Shown in pieces: positions 57,271-64,000 of a stretch of DNA of 64,000 nt. Position 1 is the first letter of the stretch. The number at the start of each line of letters is the position of its first letter. Origin of the DNA: Candidatus Sabulitectum silens (lineage in GTDB: Bacteria; Fermentibacterota; Fermentibacteria; Fermentibacterales; JCC-6); NCBI GenBank assembly GCA_001875255.1, contig MJAN01000001.1, positions 186,001 through 250,000 of the forward strand, in the 5' to 3' direction. Both the position numbers and the translations under genes were made by a program. The notes beneath the pieces are model-generated. The model saw nothing but the letters and a program-made list of their open reading frames with translations. It had not been told where the DNA came from and did not search any database.

Positions 57271-58468
57271 ATGAAAATATCAGCCCTGTTGATCATCGTT
57301 CTGTTGATGTTAGCCTGCGGAGAGCCCGGCGCTCCTCCCGAAAGCCAGCTGGCACCCACAGCCGCTGCCGACCCGTCATCGGACCCCTCGGCACTCTTTC
57401 AGGCGGCAACGGAAGCGGTCCTTGAGGTTCAGTCGGTTCAATACGACTACACCCTCGAGGGGATGTCCGTTATGGAGGATACCGTTGAGTTTTTCTCCCA
57501 GGGTAGCGTTTTCCTGGCAAAGGGCACCGATATGAACGATGCCTCTATCCATGTGGATTATACCATGACCGTGCTTCCGGAAGACACTACCATTACAGGT
57601 ACCGTTGTATCCCACGGGGGCACCGCCGCCCACCTGAGTGCCTCACAGGAACTCTATGTCTTCGGAGAGGCCGAAGACGGCGGGGCCGCCATAGTTCTGC
57701 GGGACGGCCTTCCACAGGGTGCCGTGGTAAGGGAGTTCCTCTTCACCGGAGAGCCCTTCGGGGCCGAGCTGAACGCCCAGGGATACCGGTTCCACGATCA
57801 GGAGGAGATCAACGGAGTTCCCTGTTATGTAATCACCGTGGATATGCCGCCCTATACCTCTAAGTGGTGGATCAGCACCGATGGCTTCCTGCCCATGGCG
57901 AACTCCATCAGCGTATGGAGTCCCGATGGCAGTCAGGGTATGGAATACACCGTTTCCATTTCCGATGTGGTGCTGAATTCCCAGCCGCCGGAGGGCACAT
58001 TCCAGCTCGCCTGCCCTGAGGATATCCAGGCCCGTCAGGTCTTCGGTTCCATCACCGAGGGCTCACCTGCTCCCCCTGGTCCCTGATGACACCCGACGGG
58101 GAAATGGTATCACTGGAGGAGCTTCGGGGAAGGGTGGTGGTCATGGATTTCTGGGCCACATGGTGCGGTCCCTGCAGGGTGGTAATGCCCTCCCTCCAGG
58201 AACTCCACGAAACCCACGGCGACCGGGTCACCGTTGTGGGCATCAATGTATGGGAAAGCGGGGATCCCGCTGCGTTCATGGAGGAGAACGGATATACCTA
58301 CACCATGGTACTGAACGGCGACGAGGTCGCCTCGGAATACATGGTGGAGAGCATCCCCACCTTCTATGTGATAGCCCCGGACGGCACCGTTGCCTTCCAC
58401 GCGGTGGGGCCGACCCGGCAAACGACGAAGCCCTCCGGGAAACCGTGGGAACTCTGCTGGAGGAATAG
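57271..58468 (+). CDS. Lipoprotein fused to TlpA-type thioredoxin domain (two frameshifts)
   Basis: About 399 residues. Lipoprotein signal [20 protein letters not shown]. The first domain of about 240 residues is a DUF2092/LolA-like beta structure ([60 protein letters not shown]). After a break near 58075 at a C-run, a redoxin domain starts: [60 protein letters not shown] and [14 protein letters not shown] with the cis-proline. The second break near 58412 restores the end [16 protein letters not shown]. It is an extracytoplasmic thiol-disulfide protein that may also carry a lipid-like ligand. It follows the nfo stop directly (2 bp). Confidence 0.85.
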
Positions 58469-58475
58469 GTTATAC

Positions 58476-58513
58476 TGGGTATCAGGCGGCGGCTTCCGCC
58501 GCCTTCATACCCA
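58476..58513. other. Strong 16-bp hairpin in the intercistronic region
   Basis: TGGGTAT (58476-58482) and AGGCGGCGG (58484-58492) pair with CCGCCGCCT (58496-58504) and ATACCCA (58507-58513). The two stem parts are separated by a small internal loop, and the apical loop is CTT. It lies 7 bp after the TlpA-fusion stop and 15 bp before the next ATG. No T-run follows, so it may be an mRNA-stability element or attenuator rather than an intrinsic terminator. Confidence 0.6.
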
Positions 58514-58528
58514 CGAAGGGACAGGAAG

Positions 58529-58999
58529 ATGAGATTTTTCGCCGCCATGATCCTTATTGTCGTATCCCTTGTTCTCGGATCACCGAATGACGACATGAAC
58601 AACCTGATCGATGCCCTGTACCGGGCCGACGGCGAAACCGTTTTCAGAAGCCTCACCCGGGACAACCAGGAAGCCCTTTCAATGATGGTGTCCATGTTCC
58701 GTCTTGCCCCTGGGGAGGTTGCCTCCCAGCTCAGACAGGAGCTTCAGGTCCAGCTCTCCTCCTCTGAGATCGCATGCATGAACGAGGAAGCCCTCATCGC
58801 TGTGATAATAGACTCCCCCATGTTCAGGAACGAGGTTCCCTGGCCGAGGGATTACATAAGATGCACCGAGTTCACCATGCTGGGCGACACCGCCCTGGTC
58901 CACGTGAGCATCCAGGGGGAAGATTCAGTCTACAGCTATCCAATGGTGCTTCAGGAGGGCACCTGGAGAATAGCAACGAACTTTTTCAGCAAGGGCTGA
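58529..58999 (+). CDS. Secreted NTF2-like small protein
   Basis: Intact 156-residue exported protein. Signal [20 protein letters not shown] with no lipobox cysteine. The mature domain has [40 protein letters not shown] and a closing sheet [20 protein letters not shown]. The layout resembles the proteins at 6582-7060 and 7659-8438 (helical start with ALYxxD, final GxWxx strand), in line with an NTF2/DUF4878-like fold. GGACAGGAAG precedes the ATG. Role unknown. Confidence 0.65.
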   Translation: MRFFAAMILIVVSLVLGSPNDDMNNLIDALYRADGETVFRSLTRDNQEALSMMVSMFRLAPGEVASQLRQELQVQLSSSEIACMNEEALIAVIIDSPMFRNEVPWPRDYIRCTEFTMLGDTALVHVSIQGEDSVYSYPMVLQEGTWRIATNFFSKG

Positions 59000-59000
59000 A

Positions 59001-59429
59001 ATGGGCATCCCCCTTATCATTCTTCTGGCCGCACTGGGTAACCCCGGTTCCTTCTTCCCAATTGAGCCACAGGGGGCGGAGGTCATTGACCGTGCCATGG
59101 CCAGGGTTGTCCTTCCAGGAGAGGAGTACACCCTGTATTTCATCCTTTACAATCTGGATGACGGCGGCACCATAGAGATACTGAGCGGAGTCAGGCTTCA
59201 GGACCGCTGGCACTGGGAGCAGCTGTTCCTCTGGCGGCCGGAGGACATCCACGGGGAACCGGTGAGGTTCAACCCGGCCAGTGTACTGATGGTGGAGACC
59301 CTTGATTCCGGTTTCACCGTTACCTGGGTGGACAACCCGGACATCCCGGAAGGCTCAGCCAGTGTGCGGCTGGTATACGACCTGCCAAGAAGGACCCCGA
59401 GGAGTACCGTCTTCACTGACCATTTATAG
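59001..59429 (+). CDS. Small secreted protein, unknown
   Basis: Intact 142-residue protein not recognised. The start ATG 59001 is one base after the previous stop, with AAGGGC as ribosome site. Signal GIPLIILLAALGNPGSFFPI, then a beta-rich domain (MARVVLPGEEYTLYFILYNL, TIEILSGVRLQDRWHWEQLF, SVLMVETLDSGFTVTWVDNP, ASVRLVYDLP) that could be an immunoglobulin-like sandwich. It is tightly linked to the NTF2-like gene, so the two secreted proteins may act together. Confidence 0.55.
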   Translation: MGIPLIILLAALGNPGSFFPIEPQGAEVIDRAMARVVLPGEEYTLYFILYNLDDGGTIEILSGVRLQDRWHWEQLFLWRPEDIHGEPVRFNPASVLMVETLDSGFTVTWVDNPDIPEGSASVRLVYDLPRRTPRSTVFTDHL

Positions 59430-59497
59430 CTTATTGACTCCCCGCCTCTTTTTGCTTCTACTTCATTCTGAAAAGCAAGCTGAAAAAGGGGGAGATC

Positions 59498-61705
59498 ATG
59501 ACCGTCCTTATGTGTGTTATCTGTGCTCTTACCGGTTTCATTGAAATGGAAACCGGTTCTGTAATACCATCTGACAACCCGGTTCTCAACGGTTACGCCC
59601 AGACCGGAACACCCCTTCCCCCGGGAGAGGGGACATGGTCGCCCATCGGGCCATGGGGTGGGAATGTAAAGGCCCTGGCCGTTTCTCCTGTGGACGACAC
59701 CATAGTTCTCGCCGGGTGCGGCTTCTCCATGGCCTCCGACGCCGGAGGGGTTTTCAAGAGCACCGATGGCGGAGAGACCTGGGCCGCGGGAGAGCTTTTC
59801 CCATTCAGGTCAACGATGTCTGCGCAGCAGGCGCCGCCGCCCCGAACACATTCTTTGCCGCCACCCGAACCGGTCTCTACCTGTCACAGGACAGCGGAGA
59901 CAGCTGGACAACGGTTCCCGGAATGGGATCATCCTATGTGATAGGCATCGGCGTGCATTCAGAGGATACCGACATTCTCATCGCCGGACTCTCCTCGAAC
60001 ACCGGTGTGCGCAGGTCCGACGACGGCGGCGCCACCTGGTCTGAAGTGGGTCTCAGCAACGGCTATATGAAGGGTTTCGGATGCGACCCGGAGCACCCGG
60101 ACACCATGTACCTGGCCATGTCCGGAATGGACTACAGCCTCTACAGATCCACCGACGCCGGCCTTTCATGGACCGCCCTGGGCCCGGCGGGGTCAGGCTG
60201 GGGCCTTCTGGTGGCCCCTTCGGAACCGGAGAAACGATAATAGTGACCACCTCGGAGGGCTTCTACATGACCGAGAACCACGGTGCCGACTGGGACCTGG
60301 CGGTTACAGGCTCCAGCTACGCCCCGGCGGTTTATGACGGGACCAACCTCTACGCCCCTGTGATAGGAGCCGGCGGTGTTTATGAAAGCACCGATCAGGG
60401 CCAGAACTGGACACTGAACACACAGGGAATAGTGGCATCCTACTGGCAGGCGGGCTGCGCCTCTTCTCAGGGCTACCTGGCGGGGCACTACGGAGGCGTT
60501 TACAGTTCGCCTGCCCCGGCATCTGAGTACACCGTTTCACAGCATGGGATGAACAACGGTTTCTTCCACGCGGTCTCATACATTTCCGGAACGAACACCC
60601 TCCTTGCCGGCGGTGAGTACCACGGCCTGTGGAAGAGCACCGACCTTGGTGAGACCTGGGATATAGTATTCCCCGGGCCATCCAGCTGGACGATTTATGA
60701 CATTGCTCCGAAATCCGACGCCCACTATTCAGGTCCGGTTCGCTATGTCGCCACCACCGACGGGGTTTTCCGCTCCGACGACGGAGGCGACAGCTGGGTG
60801 CCCGCCGGTCTTGCGGGAACACAGACATCATCGGTTGCCTTTCATCCCGAAGACCTGACATAGCCTGGGCAGGCACCGCCGCCTCCGGAGTGCACTACAC
60901 CACCGACGGCGGCGACAGCTGGACGCGGATCAGGCTTTCCCTTCGCCCTTTATCCATCCATCGATATCATAGAGAACCAGTCCGGGGATATCCGCGTGCT
61001 GGTTTCCTTTCAGCAGAGCGGCGAGGGGGTTTACTACTCCGATGACAACGGTGTTTCCTACACCATGTCCCCGGTTTCCGGCAGCTACCATCCCGGTCTT
61101 TCCACCCGCTGGGGCGCAGGTCCCTCCATGGCTTATCTGGCCACGGATAACGGGATCTTCCGTTCCACCGACCAGGGCGAGAACTGGGAAGCCTGTCCCG
61201 GTTCCTCCGGTCTCATGTGGGCGGTTCAGGGTTCAACGGACATGAACGTTTTCGCCGGAACCAATGGAAGCGGGATCCGCTGGAGCCCCGACGAGGGTGA
61301 TTCCTGGCAGCCCCTCAGCGACGGCATCGAGAACAGGGTGGTCTGGGAAGTTGTCTACGGAAGCTCCCCGGTGCAGCTCTTCGCCAGCCTCAGGGGCTTT
61401 TCCCTGGCAGAGATAACCGAGGATGCCCTGGGTATTGAATCCTTCGGCGAAGGTGAATTCCTGGGCATATCCCCGACAATGAATCCAGCGAACTCCTCGG
61501 TGGGCTTCATCGTCACCGGTCTGGAAAGCCGCCCCGGGGACCTTGCTGTTTACTCATCCGACGGCAGGGTGGTACACAGGGCGGAGGTTCCCCGGCGGGC
61601 ACCATAGCCTGGAACCCCGGACCCGGCGTTCCAGCCGGGGTGTACATTGTCCGGGTAAGCGCAGCCGGTGAGACCGCCGGGACGAAGTTCGTCCTGCTGA
61701 GGTAA
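59498..61705 (+). CDS. Secreted sialidase/VPS10-like beta-propeller with type IX-like sorting domain (many frameshifts)
   Basis: About 736 residues. Signal-like start TVLMCVICALTGFIEMETGS. At least ten propeller repeats of the sialidase/BNR (Asp-box) kind follow, each with SxDxGxxW: VFKSTDGGETWAAG, LYLSQDSGDSWTTVPG, VRRSDDGGATWSEVG, LYRSTDAGLSWTALG, VYESTDQGQNWTLN, LWKSTDLGETWDIV, VFRSDDGGDSWVPAG, HYTTDGGDSWTRI and IFRSTDQGENWEAC. A C-terminal sorting-type module closes it (LAVYSSDGRVVHRAEVP, VPAGVYIVRVSAAGETAGTK). Breaks lie near 59812, 60228, 60862, 60945 and 61600. Surface or released; binding or structural role more likely than enzymatic. Confidence 0.82.
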
Positions 61706-61712
61706 CCGACGG

Positions 61713-63254
61713 TCAGACCGGGAAGTCCACACCCTGTGAAAGGGGAATGTCCCTTCCGTAGTTGATGGTAACCGTCTGCCTTCTGGCGTAGTACTTCCAG
61801 GCGTCGCTTCCGCTTTCCCTGCCGCCTCCGGTCTCCTTCTCCCCTCCGAAGCTCCGCCTATTTCCGCCCCGGCGGTGGAGGTGTTCACGTTGGCGATCCC
61901 GCAATCGGAGCCCATGTGGGACAGGAAGAACTCGGTTTCCCTGATATCCGTCGAGAAGATGGAGCTGGAAAGACCCTGGGGAACACCGTTGTGGAGTTCC
62001 ATGGCCTCCTTGAGATCGGTGTACCTCATCACATAGATGATGGGAGCGAAGGTTTCCGAGAGTACAATACCCTGCTGCCTGTCCACCTCAATGATGGTGG
62101 GTGTAACGAAGAATCCATTCCCGCAGCCGTCAGCTTCGTGCAGGGTTCCCCCATGAACGATGCGGCCACCCTGGGCCTTCGCCTTCTCTATGGTTGACTT
62201 GAAGTCCTCAACCGCGGAGCCGTCCACCAGGGGCCCGACTATGGTGGCAGGATCAAGGGGTGTTCCGATGTTGACCCTTTCGTACACCTTCTTCAGGGAC
62301 CGGAGGAATTCGTCATAGACCTTCTCGTGAACTATGACCCTCCTGGTAGATGTGCACCTCTGGCCGGCGGTGGCCAGTGCCCCGAAGGCCACGCCCTTTA
62401 CCGCCATGTCCATGTCCGCGGCGGGGGTGATCACAGCGCAGTTGTTCCCGCCCAGTTCAAGGATGGACTTGCCGAACCTGGCGGCGGTCCTTTCCCCAAC
62501 CCTGCGGCCCACACCGGTGGAGCCGGTGAAGGAGATCAGGGGAAGTCTCTCATCGCTGACCATTCTCTCGCCGATGACCCTTCCGCTGCCCGAGGCCAGG
62601 AAGAAGACCGGCGGAAGCCCGTTCCTCTCAAGTACCCTGTTGGCCACTCGGGTGGTTGCCACCGCGGTGATGAGGGCGCTGCTGGACGGTTTCCATACCG
62701 TTACGTCGCCAACCACCGCGGCGATAAGGGCATTCCAGGCCCACACCGCCGCAGGGAAGTTAAAGGAGGTGATCACACCGATTACCCCCAGGGGAAGCCA
62801 CTGCTCGATCAGTCTGTGCTCAGGTCTCTCACTGGCGATGTTCAGACCATAGAGCTGTCTGGAGAGGCCCACGGAGAAGTTGGCTATGTCCACCGCCTCC
62901 TGGATCTCTCCGGCGCCTTCGGTAAGGGTCTTGCCCACCTCAAGGGTTACCAGCAGGCCAAGGAGTTCCTTGTGCTTCATGAGTTCCCTGCCAATTTCCC
63001 CACGATCTCCCCCTTCCGGGGGAGGGGATGCGGGACCACTGCAGATATGATCTCCCGGCGGCGGCGATTACCCTTTCGTAGTCCTCCTCTTCGCCCTGGG
63101 CAACGGCGCCCAGCACGGACCCGTCGATGGGACTAACGGATTCTATTGTCCTTCTGCCCTCCACGGGCATCCATTCACCGTGAAAAACTCCTGACAACGT
63201 TTCCTCGAGGCCAAGTCCTTCAAATACCTTCTTCTTCGCTTCAGCGATGGTCAT
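61713..63254 (-). CDS. Aldehyde dehydrogenase, ALDH7 (antiquitin/AASADH) type (frameshifted)
   Basis: About 514 residues. NAD-dependent oxidation of an aldehyde, in this subgroup often alpha-aminoadipate semialdehyde of lysine breakdown. Blocks are [60 protein letters not shown], the general base in [13 protein letters not shown], the catalytic cysteine in [32 protein letters not shown] and [20 protein letters not shown]. After a break near 61858 it ends [20 protein letters not shown], an ALDH7-specific tail. Further breaks occur at 62985-63035. ATG 63254 follows GGAGCAGCT. No lysine genes are beside it. Confidence 0.9.
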
Positions 63255-63369
63255 AGCTGCTCCAATATTGATAAAGTGGCAAGGTTATGTCTGATGTTCA
63301 TAACGACCCGTTGAATATACAGGATTCCTCCGCCGGTGGTGCATTGGCCCTCCCCGGGATTTCTTCGTT

Positions 63370-64000
63370 ATGTTCACCGGAACACCCGACAGACGGATCG
63401 AGCCGGATTTGAGAAAAACTCCCTCCACCGGTATGGTGGACATGACCACTGGTTCAGTGAGGAAGAAGCTCCTTCTCCTCGCCTGGCCGGTAATGCTCTC
63501 CCACCTCCTTCAGACCCTCTACAACCTCGCCGACGCCTTCTGGTTGGGAAAGCTGGGCAGACAGGCCCTCACCGCGCCCACAATAACCATGCATGTTTTC
63601 TTCATAGGTTTCGCCCTTGCCATGGGCCTCAGCGCCGCGGGTACAACCCTGGTCAGCCAGTACAAGGGTGCCGGCGACGGCGGAAAGGCTTCCCATGTCG
63701 CCGGTCAGCTCTTCATTCTCCTCACCGGGATAGGCATCGCCCTGGGAGTGACAGGGTTCTTTCTCACTCCCAGAATACTGGACATTCTCCAGACACCGGC
63801 GGACTCCTGGCAGATGACCTATGAATACATGCGGTGGATATTCGCCGGGTTTCCCCTGATGTTCGCCTTTTTCGTGTACCAGAGCATAAATACCGGCCTG
63901 GGAGACACGGTGGGACCAATGCAGGTGAACCTTGTTACAGTAGGTCTGAACGTAATACTGGACCCAGTGCTTATCTTCGGCCTGGGCCCCTTTCCGGAAA
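63370..64000 (+). CDS. MATE family efflux transporter (3' partial)
   Basis: N-terminal 210 residues of a multidrug/toxin extrusion-type transporter, cut by the window end. From the start region MVDMTTGSVRKKLLLLAWPV the helices follow: MLSHLLQTLYNLADAFWLGK, TMHVFFIGFALAMGLSAAGT, TLVSQYKGAGD, LFILLTGIGIALGVTGFFLT, RWIFAGFPLMFAFFVYQSIN and TGLGDTVGPMQVNLVTVGLN, ending VILDPVLIFGLG. These match MatE blocks, and the frame is open to the last base. The ATG at 63370 is the farthest; ATG 63433 (MVDMTTG) fits the family start better. Possible sodium- or proton-coupled exporter. Confidence 0.88.
   Translation, partial: MFTGTPDRRIEPDLRKTPSTGMVDMTTGSVRKKLLLLAWPVMLSHLLQTLYNLADAFWLGKLGRQALTAPTITMHVFFIGFALAMGLSAAGTTLVSQYKGAGDGGKASHVAGQLFILLTGIGIALGVTGFFLTPRILDILQTPADSWQMTYEYMRWIFAGFPLMFAFFVYQSINTGLGDTVGPMQVNLVTVGLNVILDPVLIFGLGPFPE

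Noticed and set aside
1-64000. Programmed ribosomal frameshifting as the explanation for split genes
   Set aside because: Breaks occur in dozens of unrelated housekeeping genes without shared slippery sequences or downstream structures; homopolymer sequencing error explains them better.
1-64000. Defence islands, prophage or insertion sequences
   Set aside because: No transposase, integrase, restriction, toxin-antitoxin or phage structural motif was seen on either strand.

Overview
This 64 kb window is dense bacterial chromosome with GC-rich codons, almost no spacing between genes, many overlapping start/stop codons and strong GGAGG-type ribosome sites. No rRNA, tRNA, CRISPR array, insertion sequence or prophage is visible. 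Four secreted proteins end in the same type IX-like C-terminal sorting module (pattern SGRLV...PAGxYxxR), and there are many small lipoproteins and secreted beta-propellers. This points to the FCB superphylum, perhaps an uncultivated Fermentibacteria-like lineage; the placement is an inference. Anaerobe-compatible enzymes (formate-tetrahydrofolate ligase, radical SAM) fit.

A technical point dominates the reading. By rough count more than fifty genes or gene segments are broken by single-base indels, mostly a base missing from a homopolymer run. In nearly every case the other frame continues the same conserved family, so I treat them as sequencing errors. I give one merged CDS for each such gene and name the approximate break points.

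Layout. 1-9,300: end of a secreted golvesin-type protein, TspO, a heptose-epimerase-like SDR, PolX, a baeRF-family protein, a universal stress protein, YjbQ, NTF2-like secreted proteins and a methyltransferase. 9,300-16,300: a peroxidase-related protein, two coupled unknown proteins, pyruvate kinase and a three-gene ABC importer. 16,300-25,200: a VTT-domain membrane protein, formate-THF ligase, a glycosyltransferase, a 63-residue zinc-motif protein, a tag-repeat secreted protein, a TPR hybrid histidine kinase and a propeller lipoprotein. 25,200-33,600 (all minus strand): methyltransferase, alanine racemase, M20 amidohydrolase, secreted protein, HD-GYP protein, nitroreductase, glycosyltransferase and methyltransferase.

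34,257-38,397 is the most interesting region. Five overlapping plus-strand genes encode a zinc-ribbon membrane protein, a DUF2207-like membrane protein whose cytoplasmic tail is (Cys-Ala)4-Gly-(Cys-Ala)3-GGGR, a radical SAM/SPASM enzyme with an N-terminal PqqD-like RiPP recognition domain, a methyltransferase-like protein and a small membrane protein. It looks like a dedicated post-translational modification system for a membrane-anchored cysteine tail.

38,300-48,000: a TPR protein, a subtilisin-like protease, a DUF1847 protein, a methyltransferase, lipoproteins, a six-repeat propeller, a collapsed NCS2 permease remnant, a PAS protein and a membrane-fused spermidine-synthase-like protein. 48,000-64,000: a short DnaE-like polymerase with a degenerate PHP domain, a BaiN-type flavoprotein, MscS, a Lon-like protease, a pyruvyltransferase, endonuclease IV, a lipoprotein-TlpA fusion, small secreted proteins, a large sorted propeller protein, an ALDH7-type dehydrogenase and the start of a MATE transporter.
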